Positions 8,214 to 16,621 of a stretch of 64,000 nucleotides of DNA are shown piece by piece. The translations under genes were made by a program, and so were the position numbers. Within the stretch, counting starts at the first letter, position 1; every line of letters begins with the position of its first letter. The notes below the pieces were generated by a model that was not told where the DNA came from, did not search any database, and worked only from the letters and a program-made list of their open reading frames with translations. This DNA comes from Thermosipho sp. (in: thermotogales) (GTDB taxonomy: Bacteria > Thermotogota > Thermotogae > Thermotogales > Fervidobacteriaceae): contig JACDOA010000001.1 of assembly GCA_017656335.1 (NCBI GenBank), positions 310,001-374,000 on the forward strand, read 5' to 3'.

Positions 8214-9497
8214 ATGAAAGCAATAATAAATGCAAATATTTTTGACTATGAGAATTATTTTGAAAATTACTATATACTTTTTGACAATAAAATAGAAGAA
8301 ATTGGGCCAATGGAAAGTTTTAAAGGAGCATCTCAGATAATTGATGCTAAAAAAAATCTTGTTTTACCTGGTTTTGCAGTTGGACACACTCATATTTACT
8401 CAACCTTTGCCAGAGGTTTAAATCTCCCTTTTAACCCATTGAATTTTAAAGATATACTAAATCAACTTTGGTGGAAACTCGATTCTAAATTAGGTGAAAG
8501 GGAAAATTATTACAGTGCTTTAATCTCCGGAATTGAGTTTATTAAAAATGGTGTCACAACGGTGATAGACCATCATGCAAGTGAACTCCAAATTAAAGGA
8601 AGTTTAAAAACACTTAAAAATGCTTTATGTGATGAAATTGGTTTAAGAGGTATTTTTTGCTTTGAAACAAGCGATAGATTTAACATTGATGAATGCATAG
8701 AAGAAAATTTAGATTTTTTAAGTACTCGTTCTGAAATGCACGCAGGAATTTTTGGCCTTCATGCTTCATTGAGTTTATCCGATGATACTTTGGAAAAAAT
8801 ATCCAAATTGTACAAAGGCCCAATTCACATTCATACTGCTGAAAGTATAGATGATGTTGAAGATTCTTTATCAAAATACGGTATGAGAGTTATAACACGA
8901 TTGGATAAATTTGGACTTCTAAGGGAAAATTCTATTCTTGCACATTGTGTTCATGCTTCAGAAGATGAATTGAATTTAATTTCCAAAAACAACTGCTATG
9001 TTGCATTAAACGTTTCTTCTAATATGAATAATGCAGTTGGTTTACCAAATTATAGAATGATGAAAAAACATAATGTAAAAGTAATAGCTGGAAATGATGG
9101 ACTTGGATTTAATTTTGCAAGAGAGCTTTTGAATTTATACTTTTCATTAAAATTAAAAGGAAAATCTCCAGTTTCATTTTCTCCAGATAATTTAAAACAT
9201 ATAATCAAAAATACATATGAAATTGCAAGTTATCATTTAAATACTAATTTAGGAAAAATTGAATCTGGATTTGCGGCTGACCTTCTAATAGTTCCATATA
9301 CTCCTCCAACTCCGTTAAATAATGAAAATATCCTTGGACATGTAATATATGGTCTATACGATAATTTCAGACCATCTCACGTTATTGTCAACGGAAAATT
9401 ATTAATGGAAAATTATGAAATTAATCTACCAGTATCTGAAATCTACGATGAAGCAAGAAAGGTAGCCCAAAATTTCTGGGAAAAACTTAAGGAGTGA
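8214..9497 (+). CDS. ssnA: SsnA-like aminohydrolase
   Basis: 427-aa amidohydrolase-superfamily enzyme related to SsnA, guanine deaminase and TrzN/AtzA-type deaminases. Metal ligands are H58 and H60 (GFAVGHTHIYSTFARG), the central IHIHTAES, LAHCVHAS, and Asp in AGNDGLGFNF. SsnA typically sits in purine/ureide and selenium-associated catabolic clusters with ygeW, ygeY and hyuA, exactly as here. RBS GGAGG precedes the ATG at 8214. The substrate is not established; deamination or ring opening of a purine-derived heterocycle is inferred. Confidence 0.85.
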   Translation: MKAIINANIFDYENYFENYYILFDNKIEEIGPMESFKGASQIIDAKKNLVLPGFAVGHTHIYSTFARGLNLPFNPLNFKDILNQLWWKLDSKLGERENYYSALISGIEFIKNGVTTVIDHHASELQIKGSLKTLKNALCDEIGLRGIFCFETSDRFNIDECIEENLDFLSTRSEMHAGIFGLHASLSLSDDTLEKISKLYKGPIHIHTAESIDDVEDSLSKYGMRVITRLDKFGLLRENSILAHCVHASEDELNLISKNNCYVALNVSSNMNNAVGLPNYRMMKKHNVKVIAGNDGLGFNFARELLNLYFSLKLKGKSPVSFSPDNLKHIIKNTYEIASYHLNTNLGKIESGFAADLLIVPYTPPTPLNNENILGHVIYGLYDNFRPSHVIVNGKLLMENYEINLPVSEIYDEARKVAQNFWEKLKE

Positions 9498-9501
9498 TAA
9501 T

Positions 9502-10779
9502 ATGAGTATAAAAAAGTTTTTACTTTTTAACCTTTTCTTCTTTTCACCGATGTTTTCAATGATAACATTTGCAGGTCAACAAGATAGAATTTTTATCTAC
9601 AGAAATACCAGTTTATTAAAATTGCGTGTTCCATTAACTGAAAAATATGTTCTTCCTCTTGATAATAACGAATATGTAGTATTTGTTGAAAAAGCTGATC
9701 ATTACAAAATTGAAAAATCAACTCTGGATGACTTGGAGTTTAATTTAATTGGGACAAATGAAATGTTTGCAAAAAGATTCGATATGGCAAATACAAAGAT
9801 TTTAAGTAAAAAACCTCCTATTTTAAAAATCTCAAATAAAATCTATTATTTTGATATCAATACTGGTTTTTGGTATGAAACAGATGAAAAAAATCTTGAT
9901 ATTCTTTTAAACTCAAAAAAATTGGTTGCAAAAAATATTGAAGGAGACATTTTAATTACAAAACCTTTGGAATGGGATTTATTCTACGATTTAAAGTCAA
10001 ACGGAGATTTATATTTAACATACTTAATCAGAGGAAAAACAAACAAAAGTGTTGATGCACTATTAATTGATGGTGAACTTGATTTTGATGTAGAAGAGCC
10101 TTTAGAAGATGTGTACCAAGATGTAATCGTTAATTATTCTAAAAGCATGGAACAACTTCCAGAAAGAAAATACACACCTGAAATTATTTCAGAAACAGCT
10201 GTCATTGATATTGGAGAAATCCAACCTTTTAATGGTAATTTTGAAAAAGTAATCAAAGTTGGAACAATAAAGGAAATGAAAGACATCCCAACTTTAGATT
10301 TACATTTTTATACAAGTTCATTTGAAAATAGATTTTTGGAAATCTATAGGGTATTTGAAAACTCAAAAGAAAATGGCGTTGGTGTTCCACTTATTTCTGG
10401 AGATGTTCGAATATACGAAAATAAAAATAACGAAGAATTTTTAAGGCAAACAACAAATTTACCTAAAACTAATGTTGGAGAAATTTGTAAAATCGATCTT
10501 GGCCAGGGTTGGTCAGTATCTGCAGATTTGAACATCACTCATAGTTATAAATCAGAAACATACATTAGTAGAAGTTTTGAAATTAACCTAACTAACGATG
10601 ATGATAAAGAAAAAGAAATTTTAATTTCATTTTATACATATGAAACCAGTATAGATTTATTAAAATATGAAACGGATTTGGAAGTAACTGAAAAAAAGAT
10701 ATTTAAAGACAGAATTGAATTTTACCTAAAGATTAAAGATTCTGGGGTTTTAAATATATCACTTAGATCTAATAAATAA
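9502..10779 (+). CDS. secreted protein of unknown function with DUF4139-like C-terminal part
   Basis: 425 aa, not recognised with confidence. Residues 1-24 look like a signal peptide (KKFLLFNLFFFSPMFSMITFAG), so it is probably periplasmic. No transmembrane segment or cysteine-rich motif follows. Residues of about 290-345 include GVPLISGDVRIYENK and LGQGWSVSADL, resembling the DUF4139 pattern (a short 'vRVYE' strand followed by a 'geaFdv' strand). It starts 4 bp after ssnA and 18 bp before the PreA-like gene, so it is co-transcribed with a catabolic operon. It could help bind or process the operon's substrate, but nothing in the sequence proves that. Confidence 0.75.
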   Translation: MSIKKFLLFNLFFFSPMFSMITFAGQQDRIFIYRNTSLLKLRVPLTEKYVLPLDNNEYVVFVEKADHYKIEKSTLDDLEFNLIGTNEMFAKRFDMANTKILSKKPPILKISNKIYYFDINTGFWYETDEKNLDILLNSKKLVAKNIEGDILITKPLEWDLFYDLKSNGDLYLTYLIRGKTNKSVDALLIDGELDFDVEEPLEDVYQDVIVNYSKSMEQLPERKYTPEIISETAVIDIGEIQPFNGNFEKVIKVGTIKEMKDIPTLDLHFYTSSFENRFLEIYRVFENSKENGVGVPLISGDVRIYENKNNEEFLRQTTNLPKTNVGEICKIDLGQGWSVSADLNITHSYKSETYISRSFEINLTNDDDKEKEILISFYTYETSIDLLKYETDLEVTEKKIFKDRIEFYLKIKDSGVLNISLRSNK

Positions 10780-10797
10780 CAAAAAGGGGGAATTTAA

Positions 10798-11880
10798 ATG
10801 GATTTATCAACTAAAATATCTGGAATACCTCTTGAAAATCCTGTTATGCCAGCTTCTGGACCTCTTGTTGGAGACTATGGAAAAATAAAATTTGTTGATT
10901 CATCAGGTGTTGGAGGAATAGTTACAAAGACTATTTCAACAAAAGCTGCAGAAGTACCAAGACCCTGTATTTACGGTGAAAATAATTTTGCAATGAATGC
11001 AGAGCTTTGGTCTGAACTTCCTCCAGAAAAATGGATTGATGAGATTCTTCCAAAATTAAAACAAGAACTTAAAAAACCTCTCATTGTAAGTGCTGGATAC
11101 TCTAAAGAAGATATGGAAATTCTCATACCAAAGCTTGATGAATTTGCAGATGCCTTTGAAATCTCAACACATTATGTTGGAAAAAGCTACGATACTATTG
11201 GAGAAATTGTAAAAACAATAAGAAAACATACAAAAAAACCTATTTTTATGAAATTGAGTCCCCATATTCCAGACCCTATTGAATTTACAAAAGTAGCACT
11301 AGAAAATGGTGCTAATGGTATCGTTGCAATAAACTCATTAGGTCCTACAATGAAGATAGATATTAAAAATAGAAAGGTTTTAATAGGTAATGAAAAAGGA
11401 CAGGTCTGGCTTTCAGGTCCAGCCATTAAACCTCTTGCACTTGCAATAGTAAAGATGCTCAGGGAGGCATTCCCAGATATTACCATCATCGGCGTTGGAG
11501 GAATAAAAACAGCTGATGATGTTATTGAATTTTTACTTGCTGGTGCAGATGCTGTACAACTTTTATCTTCAGCTTTGATATTTGGTAAAGATATATACGA
11601 AAGAATAATTAAAGATTTACCCAAAAAACTCGAAAAATATGGATTTAGTAGTATTGAAGAAGTTAAAAAGACTAAACTTGGAATTCCTGATGTTAAATAT
11701 ACTCCCAATCATCCCATTGTTGACCATGAAAAATGTACTTTGTGTAGGATATGTGAAAATGTATGTCCATATTTTGCAATCACAATAGATACAAAAGTTA
11801 ATGTTGATGTAAATAAATGTTTTGGTTGTGGTTTATGCGAAAGCCGGTGTCCAGTAAAAGCAATTTCAGGTGTTCTTTGA
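10798..11880 (+). CDS. PreA-like dihydropyrimidine/dihydroorotate dehydrogenase with two 4Fe-4S clusters
   Basis: 360-aa FMN TIM-barrel protein of the DHOD class 1 / DPD PreA family, fused to a C-terminal 2x[4Fe-4S] ferredoxin domain (CTLCRICENVCP and CFGCGLCESRCP). FMN phosphate-binding features such as GVGGIKTADDVIEFLLAGADAVQ are intact. The loop that in PreA and DHOD reads NxSCPx and carries the catalytic Cys here reads EISTHYVGKS, so the usual base is missing. Last gene of the operon; its RBS is AAAGGGGG. It may reduce or oxidise a cyclic ureide upstream of the hydantoinase, but altered chemistry is possible. Confidence 0.85.
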   Translation: MDLSTKISGIPLENPVMPASGPLVGDYGKIKFVDSSGVGGIVTKTISTKAAEVPRPCIYGENNFAMNAELWSELPPEKWIDEILPKLKQELKKPLIVSAGYSKEDMEILIPKLDEFADAFEISTHYVGKSYDTIGEIVKTIRKHTKKPIFMKLSPHIPDPIEFTKVALENGANGIVAINSLGPTMKIDIKNRKVLIGNEKGQVWLSGPAIKPLALAIVKMLREAFPDITIIGVGGIKTADDVIEFLLAGADAVQLLSSALIFGKDIYERIIKDLPKKLEKYGFSSIEEVKKTKLGIPDVKYTPNHPIVDHEKCTLCRICENVCPYFAITIDTKVNVDVNKCFGCGLCESRCPVKAISGVL

Positions 11881-11937
11881 TAAATAAATATTAATCAAAA
11901 AATATAGAAATTTTTACAGTAATAAATTCCAAATATA

Positions 11938-11966
11938 TTGACACAAAAATTTGCATATGCTATAAT
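11938..11966 (+). promoter_or_regulatory. consensus sigma-A promoter of the tRNA cluster
   Basis: TTGACA (11938-11943), 17-bp spacer, TATAAT (11961-11966), with an extended TGC immediately before the -10. Both hexamers are perfect. Transcription would begin about 10-13 bp upstream of tRNA-Pro. Confidence 0.92.
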
Positions 11967-11985
11967 TAATCACGGTTTGATTCTT

Positions 11986-12062
11986 CGGGGCGTAGCGCAG
12001 TCGGCTAGCGCGCCTGTCTTGGGAACAGGAGGTCGCTGGTTCAAGTCCAGTCGCCCCGACCA
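11986..12062 (+). tRNA. tRNA-Pro (anticodon TGG)
   Basis: 77-nt cloverleaf with acceptor CGGGGCG / CGCCCCG and anticodon stem CCTGT / ACAGG around loop CTTGGGA, which contains TGG. T loop TTCAAGT, encoded CCA. First gene of a five-tRNA cluster. Confidence 0.95.
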
Positions 12063-12064
12063 AT

Positions 12065-12141
<77 letters not shown>

Positions 12142-12142
12142 T

Positions 12143-12219
12143 GCGCCCGTAGCTCAATAGGATAGAGCACCGGACTTCTAATCCGGGGGTTGTGGGTTCG
12201 ACTCCCGCCGGGCGCGCCA
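12143..12219 (+). tRNA. tRNA-Arg (anticodon TCT)
   Basis: 77-nt cloverleaf with acceptor GCGCCCG / CGGGCGC, discriminator G and anticodon loop CTTCTAA (TCT), reading AGA, by far the commonest Arg codon in the window. Encoded CCA. It has the same acceptor stem as the second tRNA-Arg at 12339. Confidence 0.95.
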
Positions 12220-12244
12220 AATTAAATAAATAATGATTATTTGT

Positions 12245-12321
12245 GGTGGCTATAGCTCAGCTGGTAGAGCGCCTGACTGTGGATCAGGTGGTCGTGGGTT
12301 CAAATCCCACTAGCCACCCCA
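12245..12321 (+). tRNA. tRNA-His (anticodon GTG)
   Basis: Cloverleaf with acceptor GTGGCTA / TAGCCAC and anticodon loop CTGTGGA (GTG). The histidine-specific extra G(-1) is encoded at 12245 and faces C73. Encoded CCA. Confidence 0.94.
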
Positions 12322-12338
12322 TTTTTGTTATGGAATAC

Positions 12339-12415
12339 GCGCCCGTAGCTCAACAGGATAGAGCGTCGGACTTCGGATCCGATGGTTGCGGGTTCAAGTC
12401 CTGCCGGGCGCGCCA
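12339..12415 (+). tRNA. tRNA-Arg (anticodon TCG)
   Basis: 77-nt cloverleaf with acceptor GCGCCCG / CGGGCGC, anticodon loop CTTCGGA (TCG), encoded CCA. Very similar to tRNA-Arg(TCT), suggesting duplication and anticodon divergence. Reads CGN codons, which are rare in the neighbouring genes. Confidence 0.94.
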
Positions 12416-12483
12416 TAGTTTTATAGCCCTACTCTTAGCTCTAGTATATTTTTTACTAACATCATAGTAAAGGAGGTTTTATC

Positions 12484-12747
12484 ATGGAAGTACTTAAAGT
12501 TGCATCAGGTTCCAATCCTAACAAAGTTGCAGGTGCTTTAGCAGGGGTAATTAGAGAAAAAGGTAAAGCAGAAGTCCAAGCAATAGGTGCTGGCGCTGTA
12601 AATCAAGCTGTCAAGGCAATTGCAATTGCTAGGGGTTATCTCGCACCAAGTGGTATTGATCTTGTATGTGTTCCTGCTTTCACAGATGTAAACATTGAAA
12701 ATGAATCAAGAACTGCATTAAAATTTATTGTTTTTCCAAGAGAATAA
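12484..12747 (+). CDS. spoVS: stage V sporulation protein S homologue
   Basis: 87-aa Alba-like nucleic-acid-binding protein of the SpoVS family, recognisable from VLKVASGSNPNKVAGALAG and GAGAVNQAVKAIAIARGYL. In Bacillus SpoVS affects sporulation and septation; the homologue in non-spore-forming Thermotogota probably has a general nucleic-acid role. ATG at 12484 after AAAGGAGG. It follows the tRNA cluster by about 70 bp without an obvious terminator between, so some read-through transcription from the tRNA promoter is plausible. A strong hairpin terminator follows. Confidence 0.95.
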   Translation: MEVLKVASGSNPNKVAGALAGVIREKGKAEVQAIGAGAVNQAVKAIAIARGYLAPSGIDLVCVPAFTDVNIENESRTALKFIVFPRE

Positions 12748-12771
12748 CTAATCAAAAATTACCAAATTAGT

Positions 12772-12797
12772 AAGCCCGGTCTTTAAAGACCGGGCTT
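12772..12797. terminator. bidirectional terminator between spoVS and nucleotidase gene
   Basis: Perfect 26-bp palindrome with arms AAGCCCGGTCTTT and AAAGACCGGGCTT, followed by TT on the plus strand and preceded by an A-rich stretch. It lies between convergent genes. Confidence 0.85.
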
Positions 12798-12824
12798 TTG
12801 ATTTCTATATATTTTTCCTATTAA

Positions 12825-14864
12825 TTATTTTTTTACCATTTTTATATCATCAAAGTATATTGTTGTTGGTTTATCAAGAGCTAAATTAAAACTAAAGTTT
12901 ACAACTTCATCTGCATCTTCTGGATGTTCATATTCATATGTAAATGTTTGCCAATCCGTGGTAAGATCGAATGTTAAAATATATGGTTCTGGTAAATATG
13001 ACATCCAAGGATCATGATTTTGTGCAATATTTAACCAAATTTTTCTTGGTACATCTGCCTTTGCTTTAAATGATATTTCATATGTGGCTCCTTGTTCCAA
13101 TTTAAGCCATTGATTAAATTGAATATGCCAAGTTTCTCCACCAGGATATTTAACTTTAAAATATGCATAACCATCCTTTACTCCATATTCTGAAACTTTT
13201 GCATTGCTTATGTCATAATCACTTGCTTGCCAAATCCACCATTTATATGGGTTTTCTGGATCATTTGCAATGAGTTCATCAAATGAGCCGTTGTTTATAA
13301 CATTTTTTGCTTCTTCCTTCATCCTTACATATCTTAGTGTATCATCATAGCTTTCAATTTTTCCTTTCAATCCCTTTTGGATATATTCCACAACAACATC
13401 TGCCAAAACAAAACCGGTATCATAACCAGAATCTTTATGTTCGGCTAGAACTGAATATCCATCTCCTCCACCAGCCATGTAATTATTAGTAGCTACAACA
13501 TAAACTTTTTCTGGATCAAGCGGTTCTCCATTTACTAATACTTCAGTTACTTTTCCGCCCACACTTTTCCAGGTTAATCCACCAACATGTAACCATGCAC
13601 CTTTTCCTTCTTCAAGTGTTGCTGCATATTCTAAAACTTTTAATAAATCAGAACCTTTTAATTTTAGTACATAAACGGTGTTACCAAATGGTAAAACTGT
13701 TAATATATCTCTAATTGTTATCTTTCCAGGTTGTATTGATGCTCTAATTCCTCCACCATTTTGAAGTGCTATATCTGCTCCTGTTTTCCAAATCATAGCA
13801 TCTGTAATTAAATGTCCAAGATTTGTATCTCCAGATCTCACATGAGCCCTTTCTCCATCAAGTAAAATTTTTGTTTCACCAATTACTGTATCTAATTTTT
13901 CTGATCCCATTTTCTTAAATACATCAAGAGGTACTTTTACATATAAAGCTTCTTTGTAGGGGTTTCCAACATATTCGTATATATCTTTACCATTTTCATC
14001 TTTACCCTTATATACCTTTAAATTAACTGGAATAGGTATCCAACTCCATTTTTCGATTTTTCCATTTTCAACATCAAGTGTTAACTTTCCAGCTACTTTT
14101 CCCCATTCCCAGGCTTGGACAACTATTGTATTATTAATAACTTTTGCTTCTTCTAATTTCGTATGACTATGCCCATCTATAATTACGTCTATTCCATCCA
14201 CTGCCTGTGCTAACTGCTCAGAAGTTGTATAATCTCCTGCATGTTCCATACCCATACCAAGATGAGTAAGTGCAATTACAACATCAGCCTGTTCTCTTAA
14301 TTTAGGAACTAATTCTTTTGCCACATCAATAGCGTTTCTAAATTCTAAATCAGAACTAAAAAGAGGTTCTAGAATAGCAGTTTCCTCTGTTGTTAAACCA
14401 AAAATGGCAACTTTTATCCCACCTACATTTTTGATGATATATGGTGTAAAGAATGGCTTTCCATCTTTATAAATATTTGCTGACAAAAATGGAAATTTTG
14501 CAACACTCATTTGATATTCTAAAACTGATCTTTCTTTATCAAATTCGTGATTTCCAACTGCCATAGCATCGAGTTTCATTCTATTGAGTGCAAAAATGTC
14601 CGGTAACGCATTTAAAAGATCAGATTCTGGTACACCAGTGTTAATATCACCTGCATGTAAAAACAAAACATTTGGATTAACAGCTCTTTCTTCATCAATT
14701 ATAGAAGCAATTACTGCAAAACCACCAATATCAGGGTTATGATATTCACTAAACGACCAAGCATGACCATGAGTATCATTAATGTGGAAAATAGTAACCT
14801 CTGTTGCAAAAAGACTAATAGCTAATAAAAGCATGAAAAATAATACCAATTTAACCTTACGCAT
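12825..14864 (-). CDS. secreted 5'-nucleotidase/UshA-type phosphoesterase with C-terminal carbohydrate-binding module
   Basis: 679 aa. Residues 1-20 are a signal peptide. The metallophosphoesterase domain (about 22-300) has FHINDTHGH (D30, H32), HAGDINTG, GNHEFD, THLGMG and DGHSHT. A 5'-nucleotidase C-terminal domain (about 325-510) contains NGGGIRASI and NYMAGGGDGY. Residues of about 520-679 begin NNGSFDE and end in an IYFDDIKMVKK strand, resembling CBM4/9-type modules. It would dephosphorylate nucleotides or sugar nucleotides outside the membrane. Fusion to a carbohydrate-binding module is unusual and suggests anchoring to polysaccharide or to a glycosylated substrate. RBS GGGGAGGTG. Confidence 0.88.
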   Translation of the reverse strand: MRKVKLVLFFMLLLAISLFATEVTIFHINDTHGHAWSFSEYHNPDIGGFAVIASIIDEERAVNPNVLFLHAGDINTGVPESDLLNALPDIFALNRMKLDAMAVGNHEFDKERSVLEYQMSVAKFPFLSANIYKDGKPFFTPYIIKNVGGIKVAIFGLTTEETAILEPLFSSDLEFRNAIDVAKELVPKLREQADVVIALTHLGMGMEHAGDYTTSEQLAQAVDGIDVIIDGHSHTKLEEAKVINNTIVVQAWEWGKVAGKLTLDVENGKIEKWSWIPIPVNLKVYKGKDENGKDIYEYVGNPYKEALYVKVPLDVFKKMGSEKLDTVIGETKILLDGERAHVRSGDTNLGHLITDAMIWKTGADIALQNGGGIRASIQPGKITIRDILTVLPFGNTVYVLKLKGSDLLKVLEYAATLEEGKGAWLHVGGLTWKSVGGKVTEVLVNGEPLDPEKVYVVATNNYMAGGGDGYSVLAEHKDSGYDTGFVLADVVVEYIQKGLKGKIESYDDTLRYVRMKEEAKNVINNGSFDELIANDPENPYKWWIWQASDYDISNAKVSEYGVKDGYAYFKVKYPGGETWHIQFNQWLKLEQGATYEISFKAKADVPRKIWLNIAQNHDPWMSYLPEPYILTFDLTTDWQTFTYEYEHPEDADEVVNFSFNLALDKPTTIYFDDIKMVKK

Positions 14865-14890
14865 ACAAACACCTCCCCTTTGTTATAATA

Positions 14891-16621
14891 TTACAGTTCT
14901 TCCTCTATCAACTGTTTTCTAAACATTCTTGCATATAACCCTTCATTTTGAAGAAGTTCGTTATGTTTGCCCCTTTCAACTATCTCACCATCATCAAAAA
15001 CATAAATCATATCAGCATCTTGTAATACTTTCAACCTATGAGTAATTATAACCATTGTTTTATTTTGCATGCTCTTTCTTAAACTTTTAATAATTTGCTC
15101 TTCAGTTTCAGGATCAACAGCAGATAAACAATCATCAAAAATATAGACATCAGCATCTCTCATAAGAGCTCTTGCAATAGTAATCCTTTGTTTTTGACCT
15201 CCAGAAAGTGTAACCCCTCTTTCACCAACAATTGTATCATAACCTTTAGGAAAATTCTCTATATCCTTATGAACAGCAGACATCATCGCAAATTCTTTAA
15301 CCTTCCATTCATCGAAGTTATCAAGTGCAAAAGAAATATTATTTTTAACTGAAGTTGAAAATAAAAACGTTTCCTGAGGAACATAGGAAATTTTTGTTCT
15401 AACTGTTTCAGAGGATATATCATTAATATCAACACCATTAATAAATACATGTCCACGTTCTACAGGATATAATTTACTTATAATCTTAACAATTGTTGAC
15501 TTACCACTTCCAACTGTGCCAACAATTCCAACTAATTGCCCCTCTTCAATTATCATATCAATACTTTTTAGTACTAACCTATTGGCATTAGGATAAGAAT
15601 AATCTAATTTTTTAATAATAATACTTTTTATCTTATCAATTTTCACCGGTTTTGAAGGTTCTTTAACCGTAGATTGCGTATCCAAAATTTTCTTTATTCT
15701 GGAATAAGATGCTCTTCCGTTTTGTAAGATGTTAATAACCCATCCAAAAGCAGTCAATGGCCAGACTATCATACCAATGTAATTGTTAAAAGCAAAAAAT
15801 TCACCCAGAGTAATTTTAGAATTAACCACCATTGGGCCACCATATACAATTGTCAAAAAATATGATAAAGAACTAACAAAATGTATCAAAGGCCACATAA
15901 TTCCCCAAACTTTAATCAAAGAAATGGTTGCACTAAAATTATTAAAAGCTCTATTAGAAAAAATTTCCTGAAATTTTGGCAAAATTGAAAAGGTTTTAAC
16001 AACTCTTATTCCATCAACTGCTTCCTCTGTAAAACCACTAAGGTCCGAAAAAGTATCCTGAACCTTTCTTGAACGTCTGTAAATAAATTTACCAAATGTC
16101 AAAGATATGAATGCTATGATTGGAAGTGGAATAATTGCAATTAATGTTAGATGCCAACCAACACTTGTAGCCATAAAGAACAAAGTAATTGATGACATAA
16201 AAATAGCGTCCACCATCATAACTATTCCAGGTCCAAACATTCGCTCAATATTGTTCATATCATTTGTAAAATGAGCCATTAAATCTCCGCTTCTATGTTT
16301 ATCAAAAAATGACATATCAAGCGATAAAATCTTATCGTATAAAACCTTTCTTGCTTCATATGTAAATTTTCTTGCACTTCCAATTATAAAAATTCTCCAT
16401 AAAAACCTTGTGATAAACATTCCAACTGCAATTCCAATAATTCCAAGAGCCATTAATTTTGCTAGTGATACATCTGGAGTTTCTACATTTAATCCATCTA
16501 CAGCTCTTGAAATAAATTTAGGGACAAAAAGCTGGAGAGTATCTACAACAATAAGGGTTAAAATCCCCGCAAGATAGAAAGGCCATCGTTTTTTCAAAAA
16601 CTCTTTTATCAAAAATATCAC
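14891..16621 (-). CDS. ABC exporter half-transporter with degenerate catalytic site
   Basis: 576-aa type IV ABC exporter, transmembrane domain (about 1-310) fused to an ATPase. Walker A is GTVGSGKST, signature LSGGQKQR, and Walker B VYIFDDCLSAVD. The residue after the Walker B Asp is Asp instead of the catalytic Glu, as in the TM287-like subunit of heterodimeric exporters. No partner half-transporter lies next to it, unlike the pair at 22106-25677. Start overlaps the stop of the upstream FN3 protein by 4 bp (ATGA), so the two are co-translated. The substrate is unknown, and the protein may dimerise with a distant partner. Confidence 0.85.
   Translation of the reverse strand: MIFLIKEFLKKRWPFYLAGILTLIVVDTLQLFVPKFISRAVDGLNVETPDVSLAKLMALGIIGIAVGMFITRFLWRIFIIGSARKFTYEARKVLYDKILSLDMSFFDKHRSGDLMAHFTNDMNNIERMFGPGIVMMVDAIFMSSITLFFMATSVGWHLTLIAIIPLPIIAFISLTFGKFIYRRSRKVQDTFSDLSGFTEEAVDGIRVVKTFSILPKFQEIFSNRAFNNFSATISLIKVWGIMWPLIHFVSSLSYFLTIVYGGPMVVNSKITLGEFFAFNNYIGMIVWPLTAFGWVINILQNGRASYSRIKKILDTQSTVKEPSKPVKIDKIKSIIIKKLDYSYPNANRLVLKSIDMIIEEGQLVGIVGTVGSGKSTIVKIISKLYPVERGHVFINGVDINDISSETVRTKISYVPQETFLFSTSVKNNISFALDNFDEWKVKEFAMMSAVHKDIENFPKGYDTIVGERGVTLSGGQKQRITIARALMRDADVYIFDDCLSAVDPETEEQIIKSLRKSMQNKTMVIITHRLKVLQDADMIYVFDDGEIVERGKHNELLQNEGLYARMFRKQLIEEEL

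Noticed and set aside
12143-12415. Near-identical segments in two tRNA-Arg genes looking like a dispersed repeat
   Set aside because: Explained by homologous tRNA-Arg isoacceptors, not a mobile repeat or CRISPR unit.
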